A stretch of DNA of 64,000 nucleotides from Pseudorasbora parva (lineage: Eukaryota > Chordata > Actinopteri > Cypriniformes > Gobionidae). The DNA is taken from positions 54,440,806 to 54,504,805 of the forward strand of contig NC_090173.1 of the NCBI RefSeq assembly GCF_024679245.1. The letters run 5' to 3'. The notes beneath the pieces are model-generated. The model saw nothing but the letters and a program-made list of their open reading frames with translations. It was not told the DNA's origin and did not search any database. Below, piece by piece: positions 12,601 through 22,488 of this stretch (the first letter of the stretch is position 1; every line of letters starts with the position of its first letter). Position numbers and translations under genes: made by a program.

Positions 12601-14894
12601 ATCCCACGCTTTGCATTGTACTTGGTGATGTAAGGCTTGGATGAGCTCTTCGGCCATGGAAACTTATTCCATGAAGCTCTCTACGCGCTGTTCTTGAGCT
12701 CATCTGAACGCCACATGAAGTTTGGAGGTCTGGAGCTCTTGACTATGCAGAAACTTGCCGACTTCTATGCTCCTCAACATGCGCTGACCCCACTCTGTGA
12801 TTTTGCGTGGTCTAACACTTTGTAGCTGAGTTGCTGTTGTTCCCAGTTGATTCCACTTTGTTGTAACACCACTAATAGTTGAGCGTGGAATATTTAGTAG
12901 TGAGGAAATTTCCGGAATTGACTTATTGCACAGGTGGAAACCTATCACGGTACCACACTTGAGTTCACTGAGCTCCTGAGAGTGACCCATTCTTTCACAA
13001 ATGTGTGTAGAAGTGTCTACATGCCTAGTGCTTGATTTATACACCTGTGGCAATGGAAGTGATTGAACACCTGAATTCAATTATCTGGAGGGGCGTCCCA
13101 ATAGTTTTGGCAATATAGTGTAATTATCAATTAACTCTCATTAGAGTATTAGTAGACTGTTAGGTTAGGGTTAGTAGAATAAATTGACATACACTCACCT
13201 AAAGGATTATTAGGAACACCATACTAATACTATGTTTGACCTTCAGAACTGCCTTAATTCTACGTGGCATTGATTCAACAAGGTGCTGAAAGCATTCTTT
13301 GGAAATGTTGGCCCATATTGATGGGATAGCACCTTTGCAGTTGATGGAGATTTGTGGGATGCACATCCAGGGCACGAAGCTCCCATTCCACCACATCCCA
13401 AAGATGCTCTATTGGGTTGAGATCTGATGACTGTTGGGGCCATTTTAGGACTGTGAACTCATTGTGATGTTTAAGAAACTAATTTGAAATGGTTAGAGCT
13501 TTGTGACATGGTGCATTATCCTTCTGGAAGTAGCCATCAGAGGATGGGTACATGGTGATCATAAAGGGATGGACATGGTCAGAAACAATGCTCAGGTAGT
13601 CCGTGGCATTTAATCGATGCCCAATTGGCACTAAGGGGCTAAAGTGTGCCAAGAAAACTTCCCCACACCATTACACCACCACCACCACCAGCCTGCACAG
13701 TGGTAACAAGGCATGATGGATCCATGCTCTCATTATGTTTATGCCAAATTCTGACTCTACCATCTGAATGGCTCAACAGAAATCGAGACTCATCAGACCA
13801 GGCAACATTTTTTCAGTCTTCAACGGTCCAAATTTAGTGAGCTTGTGCAAATTGTAGCCACTTTTTCCTATTTGTAGTGGAGATGAGTGGTACCCGGTGG
13901 GGTCTTCTGCTGTTGTAGCCAATCCACCTCAAGGTTGTGCGTGTTGTGGCGTCACAAATACTTTGCTGCATACCTCGGTTGTAACGAGTGGTTATTTCAG
14001 TCAAAGTTGCTCTTCTATCAGCTTGAATCAGTCGGCCCATTCTCCTCTGACCTCTAGCATTAACAAGGCATTTTCAACCACAGGATTCCCGCATACTGGA
14101 TGATTTTCCCTTTTCACACCATTCTTTGTAGACCCTAGAAATAGTTGTGCGTGAAAATCCCAGTAACTGAGCAGATTGTGAAAAACTCAGACTGGCCTGC
14201 CTGGCACCAACAACCATGCCATGCTCAAAATTGCTTAAATCACCTTTATTTCCGATTTTGACATTTAGTTTGGAGGTCAGGAGATTGTCTTGACCAGGAC
14301 CACACCCCTAAATGCATTGAACCAACTGTCATGTGATTGGTTGATTAGATAATTGCATTAATGAGAAATTGAACAGGTGTTGCTAATAATCCTTTAGGTG
14401 AGTGTATAGTTGCAATGTTATAGTTATTAGAATGTCTAAAGTATAGACCATTGAAATAAAGTGATATTGTTAACAGCGGAGTTTGTGTCGAGCATGAAAA
14501 AAGACAGAAATGATAAAGTGTTAAAAACCCGATACTTATAAAAGACAGTGTCTCATACTGGATTGAAGTGATGTTTACTGTAACAGTACAAGTATCACCA
14601 CGCTGCGGTGCACTCTTCAACTTCTTAGCAATTATTATATTTGCCAGACATCGACTGTTACATAAATCTGTCAGCACTGTTAGACCAGATGAACAAAATA
14701 TTAGAAACATTACTTTTAAATTAAAAATGCATTGCAGAAGTCAACAAAATATTTGAGAATCCTCAACACTTTGAATTAATTGCAAACTTTTAATCAACCA
14801 CATAATGTGGAATAGAATAGAAAGTGTATACCAATCAGACATGAAAAGATGAGGAGCAACAACAAGATCCTGTGTTGAAGAACCATTTCAGTCT
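698..14894 (-). CDS. Cys-loop ligand-gated channel subunit, 5-HT3/ZAC-like, copy A (probably decaying)
   Basis: Coding exons (minus strand, first to last): 14832-14886, 14540-14676, 12189-12233, 11693-11799, 8124-8296, 7862-7986, 5023-5233, 1084-1233, 698-993, summing to 1299 nt (432 codons plus stop). Exon 1 encodes a signal peptide; a 45-nt exon 3 is typical of this family. M1-M3 lie in exons 7-8 and M4 in exon 9. M2 carries GGER with Glu at -1', Lys 4' and Leu 9', predicting a cation-selective channel. The intracellular M3-M4 loop is short and holds an MA-like helix; the extracellular tail is very acidic (DDYYSDYDQDYY). Odd points: the exon 2 donor reads ATAAGT where copy B has GTAAGT, and the Cys-loop has 14 rather than 13 residues between its cysteines. 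Every other splice site looks normal. The exon 8 frame crosses a C8A7 run and is open as written. The natural ligand is unknown. Confidence 0.82.
1335..1475 (+). mobile_element. Short L2-type LINE reverse transcriptase fragment
   Basis: One plus-strand frame reads QGSVLGPLLFSI and then, about 70 bases on, CYAKSKQI, matching the spaced 'GVPQGSVLGPLLFSIY ... CYADDTQL' block of L2-type LINEs (the same block is seen in the larger copy at 9480-10606). Only about 140 bases are recognisable and the catalytic aspartates are gone. It lies in intron 8 side sequence of receptor copy A, between exons 8 and 7. Confidence 0.5.
2455..4310. repeat. AAGTC-rich hAT-like remnant with a BED-finger-like ORF
   Basis: Both ends (2460-2575 and 4165-4300) are made of scattered CAAGTC/AAGTCTC repeats, a pattern seen at the ends of some fish hAT elements. 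On the minus strand at 3752-4030 a reading frame contains WLKTNVTQTKVARCKTC followed by NIKITDG, which resembles the first half of a BED zinc finger of hAT transposases; the second half is not recognisable. A TTAA-flanked foldback element (2608-3166) sits inside it. Assignment to hAT is inference from the finger and end pattern. Confidence 0.45.
2608..3166. mobile_element. TTAA-flanked foldback MITE (family F1, shorter copy)
   Basis: The two halves are long imperfect inverted repeats: the 'GGCTCAGAAAGGCC' block near 2720 recurs inverted near 3045. TTAA flanks both ends (2604-2607 and 3167-3170), with ends reading AGG...CT, suggesting a piggyBac-like or other TTAA-specific transposase. Same family as the copy at 27003-27750. 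Confidence 0.75.
5629..5933. mobile_element. Small MITE with ACTGTAAAAAA inverted ends
   Basis: An A/T-rich 300-bp unit begins ACACTGTAAAAAATCATTT and ends in TTTTTTACTGTGT, giving short terminal inverted repeats. It contains no reading frame of note. It lies in the intron between exons 7 and 6 of receptor copy A. Confidence 0.45.
6957..7370 (+). repeat. Interspersed retroposon family R1, longest copy
   Basis: The unit starts with tandem TCAA repeats, then TTTATTTATATAGCGC, CAAAGCAGCTTCACAG, a TTTGGCTGTACAGTCG-like block, 'CCAACTGAGCAAGCCAAGCC' and 'GGGAGAAACCAGACTCAG'. The same order of blocks recurs at 28751-28885 and 51010-51250 (plus) and at 63206-63512 (minus), proving a dispersed family. 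Several copies are shortened. No coding capacity seen; class not determined. Confidence 0.7.
7665..7850 (+). repeat. MITE-like repeat, family shared with 34020-34262
   Basis: Blocks such as 'CATTGGTGTGCATCTTGAGA' and AACAATGGCAATGAC recur in the same order and spacing at 34020-34262. The family probably begins at the 'CCTGGTTTAGACTAA' motif and ends in 'CTGTGAAACCAGG'-like sequence (complete only in the second copy). It ends 12 bases before exon 6 of receptor copy A. Confidence 0.5.
9195..9440 (+). repeat. Pair of ~70-bp direct repeats
   Basis: A block running from 'TAGCCA(T/C)CTACAACAAAAA' through 'CTCACGTA' and GCAAAATACAG to 'TGATAGC.ATGATAAC' occurs at about 9197-9267 and again at about 9369-9442, about 170 bases apart, with few differences. 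The sequence between carries no recognisable feature. Confidence 0.55.
9480..10606 (-). mobile_element. L2-type LINE, 5'-truncated and inactive reverse transcriptase
   Basis: A minus-strand frame of about 322 residues (10605 to 9637) covers RT palm motifs: NGVPQGSVLGPLLFSIYM, then CYANDTQLYF (catalytic YADD changed to YAND), then 'LGVVIDDQLSFTDHI' and 'QLIQNAAARVVF', with 'LHWLP' near the C terminus. The frame stops at a TGA where related copies read tryptophan (compare the intact segment at 45615-46286), and homologous coding sequence continues to about 9560. The element is 5' truncated and lies between exons 5 and 4 of receptor copy A. Confidence 0.85.
10640..11612 (-). mobile_element. Degenerate Tc1-like transposon, N-terminal transposase part
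   Basis: On the minus strand, reading from 11300, fragments of a Tc1-type transposase appear, including GQGRKTILDARDL, LRRHCITNRN and 'TTWAQEYFQKTLSVNTIHRA' (helix-turn-helix DNA-binding region). The catalytic part follows in broken frames toward 10700. The right end near 11612 (CACAATTTGTACAGTG) looks like the element end; the left end is lost at the boundary with the L2 LINE. Not functional. Confidence 0.75.
12447..13120 (-). mobile_element. Tc1-like element with internal deletion
   Basis: Terminal inverted repeats TATATTGCCAAAA (left) and TTTTGGCAATATAGTG (right) bound a 0.67-kb unit. The minus-strand frame 13080-12700 encodes the transposase N terminus, with ERMGHSQELSEL and 'IPEISSLLNIPRSTISG' (helix-turn-helix). 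The catalytic domain is mostly deleted. It belongs to the same family as the copy at 29691-30659 in receptor copy B. Confidence 0.8.
13192..14404 (-). mobile_element. Tc1-like transposon, near full length, frameshifted
   Basis: Ends are CACTCACCTAAAGGATTATT (13192) and its inverted form ending ...CCTTTAGGTGAGTG (14404), flanked by TA dinucleotides at 13190-13191 and 14405-14406, the classic Tc1/mariner target duplication. Transposase fragments lie on the minus strand in several frames, for example 'MGRLIQADRRATLTEIT' at 14040 and RRIKAVLKV at 13258. The element inserted into an older repeat with TTTAGACATTCTA blocks. Different Tc1 family from the neighbouring copy. Confidence 0.85.
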
Positions 14895-15006
14895 CTACAA
14901 ACAAGAAGAAATCACGTATTCTTTTATATTCAAATGTCAATTATATGCATATACTGTATGTGCCTATGGTAGTTTAACAAACATTCAAGAAACTGATCAA
15001 CTTTAC

Positions 15007-15080
15007 CTTTGGTAGCCAATGTGAACAAATAATCAAAACCCCCAAACTTTAGCTGTCACCTCCTGTAGTTTATATGAGCA
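15007..15080 (-). promoter_or_regulatory. Putative TATA promoter and 5' non-coding exon of receptor copy A
   Basis: On the minus strand TATAAA (15074-15069) precedes a short untranslated exon ending at 15007 with the donor CCAAAG|GTAAAG. A matching acceptor TTTGTAG at 14897-14895 joins it to the exon carrying the ATG at 14886. Copy B has the same arrangement, which supports both models. The transcription start is inferred at about 15040. Confidence 0.55.
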
Positions 15081-15099
15081 AGCCTCAGTCTGCTTTTTA

Positions 15100-16070
15100 A
15101 AGGCTAGGAGCTCTTTGAATACTACGTCAAAAAACAGAAGAACAAACAAAACTGAGCCCGCTCATATTGAATTTCATCCCACATTTTGTGTAAACTTCAG
15201 TTTTTGAGATTCTAATGAGCCTCCAAATGGGGTCAAAGCTATGAGTACAAAAGCAGTTTGCATTGCAGCGTCACACTCAAAAAATGACTTAAAAATAAAC
15301 AATTATATAATATGTGGTAAGTGGTTGCACACAACTATATTGAGTATTTTATTTTACAAATAACAGTATAGTTATATGAACAAAAATTCAAGCAAAGCAC
15401 AATTTCTTTGAGTAAATACAAACCATTTCAATTTGTCACTGTTACATAATATTTATATGTGCCGTTTACTTAATGATGTTATGTTAATTTTATAAAAGTT
15501 TATTGTGTAAGGTGAACACTGATATTAATTTAATTTGCCTTTAAAACTTTTAAATAACAAGCATATTTTTAAAATAAAATGTAAAAATAACTAAAAATAT
15601 TTAATTGAGGGCAGGAATTACATCCAATGAATTTGTATATAAGTGCCCACATCCTAAACACAGACACCACTCTTCTGCATAATGATAACCACCAAATTAC
15701 AGAAATTCCTCACTGTCCAACATAACTGAACATTAAACACTAACATAAACTAATAACATCTTTCCCTTTACTGAAAAACACATAAAATAACACTTTAATC
15801 CATTAATTTTCTCTCCTAGTGCAGTCCCTTGCAAAGCATGCTGGGAACTACAGATCCAGTTAGTTATGTCAACACAAATATTTAATGTAGTTTTAACGCA
15901 AATTAATTAAGTAAACTTTAGTTTTAAATATATTAGGCTGATTGAACACAAACATACCTAATTTAGCTAAATTTAATTAATTAAGTTAATAAACATCATT
16001 TAAATGTGTCTTATCTATGAAGGGCCTGAATCAGGAAGAGTCATGAATCTGTCAACTTTTAGTATGCAGA
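15100..16070. other. AT-rich spacer without a recognised gene
   Basis: About 1 kb of AT-rich sequence with TTAATTAA-type runs. No coding region or RNA gene was recognised. The ends carry ACTCAAAAAATGACTT-like and TTAATTAAGTTAAT motifs that may be old MITE ends, but no clear inverted pair was found. Confidence 0.4.
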
Positions 16071-16125
16071 GTTTTTTATTTCCACCGGTTAAAGGTGAGG
16101 AGGGAGTGAGGGACGGTGAACTGCT

Positions 16126-17448
16126 TTAGGAGGAGTTGTAGTTGCGGTTGTGTTTGTTGATCCACAAGTGCTTTAGTTTCGGATCGTTCATGTACCGATC
16201 AAGCAGCAACTCTCTTTCTCTTCGCTCCTTCTCTTTGATTATTTTCTTTTCCTTCTTTTTCTGGGCCTTCTTCTCTGCCCAGGTGAACAGAGAAAATGGC
16301 TCTTTTCTTGTGCTCTTAGTCTGGACGTTCATATTGTCCTGGGTCTCGTTCTTGGGACCGTCAGGAGAGGCTTCACAGAAGAGCTTCCTCATGAACTCTG
16401 CGATCTGAGGGTCATCATCCGAAGGGCCTTCTATGGCCTCAGAGTCTCCCATTTCACTGGGGTCATAGTCCTCTTCCTCGAATGCCCGGACCACTTCCAT
16501 TGACCATGCTTCCTCCTGCACCTCGTCCTCGTCCTCGTCCACCTCCAACCAAGCAAGCATCCTTCTCTTCCTGATTTCGGCCTCCGGCGTTTGGGGGCGT
16601 TCAGACTTGCGTAAGTCACTGGCCCGGAAGGTCTTCCCCGTGTACTCCACATACTCGCTCTCCTCATCCTCTATGTCGATCAGCATGAGTTCTGGAGGAG
16701 GCTCAAACTGGGAAGAAGGGAACGGCTGAGGCTTCCGGCTGGGAGGACGTCCCAGAGCAACGGCTTCATCGGGTGCAGGAGTGGGGCTCGGAGGAAGTCT
16801 TTTGGGACGACGCACTTGGGATGAAGAGATGGAAACCCGTTCATCAGATTCTGGATCTGGATTCTGAGGACGCTCAGGTTTTGTCACTGGCGGCAGGGGT
16901 TTGAGGTGAGCGGCTGGTAGAGGGAGGTGTTCGGAGACACTTGGGAGCATTGGTAGTTCTCCCTCTATTGGCTTTAGGAAGGAACATCGGATGGTAGAAG
17001 GCAGAGGTTTGACCTCCACAAGAAGCGGCGTTGGTTCTGTGACCTTTGGCTGCTTCCGTTTTCTCTTCTTCCTTTTCTTTTCTCCATCTTCTCTATGCTC
17101 GCTTCCTCCCTCCATCAACTTTTCCAGACTGTGCATCTCTCGTTTTTTCTGCTGTGCACGTTCTCTCTTCTTTATCTTTCCGGGTGTTATTTCAGCCTCA
17201 TCTTCATGATGACCTCCCTTATTGACCTTCACCTCTCTTTCGTCCTCTCTCTCTCCAAGCGGGTACTTCTCAGGCACCTTGCGGCGTCTCTTCCTGCACT
17301 TCTTGTCATTGGCAGTGTAGTCGAAGGCCTCGCACTGCTCTGGAAGTTTCTCTGCCGCAGGTTCTGACTGCTGTGCTCGTGTCTCGCTTCTTAGCAAGAA
17401 GTGAGCAAAACGCTCAAAAAGTCGAGATACACTGCAAAACAGCGCCAT
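16126..17448 (-). CDS. Uncharacterised single-exon, Lys/Glu-rich, probably nuclear protein
   Basis: I do not recognise the family. The chosen ATG (17448) has A at -3 and G at +4; three upstream in-frame codons lead only to a GTG. The protein has 440 residues. Residues ~50-135 are basic with KRRRK and a strong nuclear-localisation-like KKRKKRKRK. A proline-rich middle (about 145-255) is followed by acidic segments such as 'LIDIEDEESEYVEYTG', WLEVDEDEDEVQEEAW and FEEEDYDPSEMGD. The C-terminal 55 residues are charged and helix-prone (WAEKKAQKKKEKKIIKEKERR), a likely coiled coil, ending 'HLWINKHNRNYNSS'. An AATAAA on the minus strand (16080-16075) lies about 46 bases after the stop. The length of the open frame, the poly(A) signal and biased composition support a real gene; lack of introns is compatible with a retrocopy. 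It lies between, and in the same direction as, the two receptor genes. Confidence 0.75.
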   Translation of the reverse strand: MALFCSVSRLFERFAHFLLRSETRAQQSEPAAEKLPEQCEAFDYTANDKKCRKRRRKVPEKYPLGEREDEREVKVNKGGHHEDEAEITPGKIKKRERAQQKKREMHSLEKLMEGGSEHREDGEKKRKKRKRKQPKVTEPTPLLVEVKPLPSTIRCSFLKPIEGELPMLPSVSEHLPLPAAHLKPLPPVTKPERPQNPDPESDERVSISSSQVRRPKRLPPSPTPAPDEAVALGRPPSRKPQPFPSSQFEPPPELMLIDIEDEESEYVEYTGKTFRASDLRKSERPQTPEAEIRKRRMLAWLEVDEDEDEVQEEAWSMEVVRAFEEEDYDPSEMGDSEAIEGPSDDDPQIAEFMRKLFCEASPDGPKNETQDNMNVQTKSTRKEPFSLFTWAEKKAQKKKEKKIIKEKERRERELLLDRYMNDPKLKHLWINKHNRNYNSS

Positions 17449-17596
17449 TATAGACACTGAATGCTGCGAGTGGCTTCAGTATCTGTCGTGGATATCTGCA
17501 GAAAGTGTCGAAAGTCTTTCGATCTCTTCGCTCCTCAAACACCGACAGCGAACGAGAGTCAGATTTGCAGCTTTGTGCTGAACGGAATCTCCACTA

Positions 17597-17627
17597 TGAT
17601 GTCACAGTGAGCTCACTGATGATGTCA
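17597..17627. promoter_or_regulatory. Duplicated CRE-like element upstream of the single-exon gene
   Basis: TGATGTCA occurs at 17597-17604 and again at 17620-17627, each followed by a CAGTGAGCTCA block, so the unit is a short tandem duplication. It lies about 150-180 bases upstream of the ATG at 17448 (minus strand). TGATGTCA is one base from the ATF/CREB octamer; function is inferred. Confidence 0.4.
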
Positions 17628-18340
17628 CAACAGTGAGCTCAGCCACTCTGAGGAAAGTCTAGCATTGCTGTTGTTCCTTTAATGTGTATTTTATCATTGA
17701 AATAGCTTATAATTATTATTATTTTCATTTAAAGTAAAGTTTTAGTTTATATTTATGGTTGAATCCATTTCTTTACATGGATACAACATAAATTGGCAGT
17801 GGGACATTAAACTGTATTTATTAGTGTTAGTTTGTTATGTGTTTCTCTTTCCTTCAGTGATTCTTGTTAACAGCAGGTGTTCTCAGTTATCACTTAATCT
17901 CTTAATTATCTCATTAACTTCATCAATGCTTCAATTACTCTAACACTCTGTAGTGTGTACACTCTTCAGTGTTCATTTAAAACTGAAGATTTTGCTCTCG
18001 GGTTAAAAGGGTTAAAGGGGTTAGATGAAAAAAAACACAGAGGGAAGCGTACATTAACGGTAAGAAACTGTTAATTCATTTACGGAAAAGTACTGTAAAA
18101 AACTGCAATTTACTGGAACCAGAGCTGCCAGTAGATTACCGTTAAATCAAGGAAAAACAGTAATATACTGTAAAACGTAACAATCAGATTTACCAGATGA
18201 TTCAAGATATTTTCACAGAATTTTAGTGCAAGTTATTAGAAAAAAGTTGTGCAAAGTCAGTAACTGATAGGGAGAGTAAATATCAAAATGACCTGTGTTT
18301 ATGTGGTGTTGCACAAGATGATATAGAAGAGATCCTTTAC

Positions 18341-19811
18341 GGCTGGAATACACTACACGATTTTTCAAATCTGAACAGATTTCAAAAACACTAGGCATCA
18401 TACACTTGCCGACTTTGTAAATGGTTGCAGAGAAAAGCTGGGCATCAAACACTACCAGACTTTAAAAAAGTCAGGAACACAAACTGAAACAAGCGCCTGG
18501 TTGCTAGGAGACGCATAAAAGACATAACAACAAGCATGAGATGATCACTCAGGAGATGAGCGCGGTAATTTTTGAAGCGAGTTTCTGTGCGCTGAGCAAA
18601 AAGTCAACAAAAAGAGCCAAAACGCACTAGACGTGGCCAGTAATGGTCAGATTACAGCGGGAGTTAGAGGAAGTGCTTTTCTGTGCTGATGAGTCAAAAT
18701 ATTGAGTCTCATGTAGATACATGACAGCTTTCGGATTCATATAAATAAATAGATCATTAAATCATTTATTTATTTACAACATTGAGTTTTTCATTAAAGA
18801 AACACTGTTGCTCGAAGAAGCACACATGCTCTGGTGTTGCTTTGTTTGGAACTACTTTCCTTGACAATATTTAAGTTACTTATACAATAGTTTTGCTATT
18901 TTGATTCCTACACGAGCATCAGACAAGATGCGTGAGCATCGAGTAACGCGACCTTGTTTACGTTATTAAATTATCTGTTAACATTTATTTTAATGCAATT
19001 AATAATTCCCAGCTATTGACGCTTTGATCACGTTTTAAACACGTATCCTGGGAAAGCGTTAATGTAAAACCCATAATGGTAAATAGTAACATAATAATGA
19101 ATACATTTAATAATGAATAAATTAAGACAAATGTTTACCTCAGAATTTGGTTTGCTAATTATTATTAGTATTATTATCGTTGTCTTTGCTGTATCAATAG
19201 GCAATATATTTATATTTAACATGAAGTATAGAGCTTCCCTGTAAATTTATAGCAGCAGCAGCAGCGCGTCAGACACGCTTCTGGTGTGCAAACGGCAGGC
19301 AGCCGCCCCGCGGCTGACACGCAACAGAAACACCACGCTCAGGCCACGCTTGCAGGCAAAATCGATAATTATGTTGTTTTATATTATTACAATTAGGCAT
19401 ATTATCTGCATTTATGTTAACCTACAGACTTTCAAACATGAACATGTCATTTATTAATATGTATTTGTGTCAAAATGACATAAAACCAGCTTTTTTCTCT
19501 GTCTACTCTGTTGTGGTAACAGTTGTCATCCACATTATAGAGACACTCGTGCTCCTGCCAAAGCTGAATAAGTTTTTCTTCTGTGGTGGAGTTCCACTTT
19601 GTAATCTTGGTCTCCATTTCTTGTTCGTTGATTTTCTTTGGCTTGTAGTCAGTGATTTCCGGTTTCAGTAGCGATGCGTCGTGTTCTAAAATCGGCTCAA
19701 AATGTCAAACATGTTTGATATCCTCCGACTGCATGGAATCAAAATCTGATGCTAAAAAATGGGAGTCTATGGCCATGATATACTCAAAAAATCATGTAGT
19801 GTATTCCAGCC
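18341..19811. mobile_element. Non-autonomous DNA transposon with GGCTGGAATAC ends
   Basis: The left end GGCTGGAATACACTACACGA and the right end TCATGTAGTGTATTCCAGCC are inverted copies, bounding 1.47 kb. The flanks share TTTA just outside both ends (CCTTTAC left, TTTAGTT right), a possible 3-4 bp target duplication. The interior has no recognised transposase. Flanking sequence on both sides (near 18130 and 20805) shares the motif AGCTGCCAGTAGATTACC in direct orientation, marking an older repeat. Confidence 0.65.
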
Positions 19812-19877
19812 TTTAGTTGAATTCATTAGTTTTGTGGGTCACAATTGTGCTAAAGAGTAGAGCATGTGCTTCAGTCC

Positions 19878-20400
19878 TAGCCTAGAAATCTAAACGCACC
19901 CTAGCGGCAGCAAATTTAATCTGCCCGCGAGTGTCGTTTAGCAACTCTCAATACCCTTCTGAGCTGGAAACCCCAAACTCTGGTCAGGCCAATCACATCG
20001 TGTATAGTCAGTGGGCGGGGCCATAATGACTACGGCGGAGTTGCGTTCGCGTGCTTCTAGTAAATACAGAAACTGGCGAACGGCGGTCTTTCGAATCAGC
20101 TTTGACCGTGACTCTGGAAGACTTGGAGTTAAGCTTTTCTCTGAGAAAAGAACAAAGAACGGCACTGAAGTCATTCTTATGAAGGGAAGATGTGTTCTGA
20201 GTTTAGCCGACCGGATACGGCGAATGTTTAATCTATCCACAAGCTCTGCTTCACCTTCGTTGCTCTGGTTGGTTGTAGCGCTATCCTATCGCGTGCAGAG
20301 GGAGTTTGAAAGACAACCGTTTATCCCGCCCCTCGGATTGAGCTGTCAATGGTGAGTTTCCAGACCAAACATCTTGATGTAGCTCTGGCTTGTCAGGCTA
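19878..20400 (+). mobile_element. MITE family M9, copy 1 (TAGCCT ends, CTTCAGTCC duplication)
   Basis: The unit starts TAGCCTAGAAATCTAAACGC and ends TCTGGCTTGTCAGGCTA. CTTCAGTCC flanks it on both sides (19869-19877 and 20401-20409). A second copy, inverted, is at 44021-44518. The 114-residue plus-strand frame inside has no recognisable domain, is not kept in the second copy and is treated as fortuitous. Confidence 0.8.
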
Positions 20401-20859
20401 CTTCAGTCCAGGATGAGCAGAGAAACATTGATGATATGCTGCCTGATGCTTTATTTAATGGCAATGACTGTGTTTGCTGATGCAGTTATGAGCTGTTTAA
20501 TAAGTAATTTATCACATACGTGTGTGCTATTGCTCATAATGAACTAAAGATTGAAGTCATGTTTCTAAATTATTTACTACTACATCTTACATGTGTGAAA
20601 TGACTAAAATGAAACAGGTTTGCAGTACAAACACCGTATAAACACTTGTTTTAAAAGGAGGACTGTTTGAAGTGATCAGCTTTCCAAATGAAAAGTTACC
20701 TTTCATGGTATTATTACGGTAACATACTGTAAAAAAGGAGAGCTGTATATAAACAGTAGAGGGTTGTAGATTAACAGTACATTGCTGGCAACCACAGCTG
20801 CCAGTAGATTACCTTTGTTTTACGGCACAATTTTTTACAGTGTGTGTTTGAAGTAAATT

Positions 20860-22480
20860 TTACATAATAAGTGCCCTTTAATCAGTAGTTAATATTATTT
20901 TGATGACTGGAGTAAACATACAGTGGATTCAGAAAATATTCAGTCCCATATTTTTCTTTCATATTTTGTCTTGTGTAAACCTTATGCTTTAACATTCATG
21001 TGTTGTTGTTTTTTTCCACATCGATCTACACGCCAAAGTGACAAAACCATTTATAATTGTATAATTAATTTATCAAACCATTCTTTATGAATGCCACATT
21101 TATAAAATCTCTGATTGAATTCATGATTATTTAGAGGTTAATATAATATCACTCAAACATTATTAATGCAAATTAGTTAAAACAATCTGTACAAAGCTTA
21201 TCTATGATCAACTTTGCACACTTTAGATTTATGCATGCAGGCTATCTTTAAAATAAATAACCTTTTACATATTGTGCAGTTTAATTAGATATATTCTTAA
21301 TTCTTTTTACCTCATCAATGTGTCAGATCAATGTCTCATAGGTCAATGCTGGCAGTTTCATGTGTCTGTAAAATAAATATTTCACCTAATAATGAAGGTT
21401 TATCATCCCTTATGTTTGCGTTTCTAAAAGAATGGTGAGTAAATCATGCATTTAATGCAAATGCCAAAAACAACAAATTTGACCATATCTAAGCCATGTT
21501 CACAGGAAAGAGCAGAACAGGCGATTAACATTTGCTAACTCTTCGTGTCAGTGAGGTTTCTCCTGTGTGTGTGATGACAATAAAGGGAACAATAGGGCAT
21601 TTACTCGTGTTATGATATCTGCTTGGAGAACAAGAGGTAGTCTTCTCAGATTACACACACCCTCAGGAAGAAAACACACTCATCATTGGAGAGCTGTGTA
21701 CATTAGATCTCGCCTCAAGCATGATCTGTCCAGAGTGTTTAATGCTTAATGAATGCAGTGAAACGATGGTTAAATGGTCAATTATATATGTAGAATGTGG
21801 CTCATCTGTATGGGCAAATGAGGCAGAGCCCCACCAAAATATGAATCCAAAAATATACCTCAATATACCTCTATCTATTATAATAAATCTGGCATGTATT
21901 CAGGAAACTAAGTGGGGTAGCCAGCCTCAGAGCCCTCCCTATCTCCACAGCTTCCCACAAATGTAAATCTGTGGTGAAATATGGCAGAAGTGCGGCATGC
22001 TCTCATAAAGAGCCACTGGAGCAGATCTCTGGCTGATCTCTGACGTTACCTCATGTGACCTCACTCCAGACCAAAACAAATCAGTCCGCTTCAGATAGTT
22101 CTTGTATAGTTCAGAAGTCTGTGTACATACAGGAGGAGTCCGGCTAGTTGTAGGTTATCGGATGTGAGGATGCTGCAGGTGGTGGATCATTTATTGCCTT
22201 TTCTCACAGCTGCTGGAATAATTAAACATCATTTTGATGGTGGATTGTAATCCAAAAAGGACCCAATGACAATCATCAGTGACCACTGGAGATTCACTTA
22301 TAGTCAAAAGCAAAAGATTACAGTGTACAGACACTAAAATCTACAGGTAACGCTAATACACACTAAATACACAGTCACGCAATACTAATGCTGTTAACAT
22401 TAACCATTTGAGTACAAAGTATAACTATAATTCGCTTGGTTAGATCATTAGATCAAACGTTAGATTTAATCACCGCGTGA
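20860..22480. other. Spacer with no recognised gene
   Basis: AT-rich single-copy-looking sequence. I see no conserved protein, RNA gene or clear transposon ends. Short open frames near 21567-21966 lack domain features. Confidence 0.4.
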
Positions 22481-22488
22481 TTTATTAT

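Noticed and set aside
16431..16667. 78-residue minus-strand frame, and plus-strand frames at 16142-17367
   Set aside because: Alternative frames of the low-complexity single-exon gene.
17448..17457. Longer start for the single-exon gene (MSIMALF)
   Set aside because: The upstream codon is GTG; the first ATG is at 17448 with a good context.
20011..20355. 114-residue plus-strand open frame
   Set aside because: It lies wholly inside MITE copy 19878-20400, is not kept in the second copy at 44021-44518, and has no recognisable domain.
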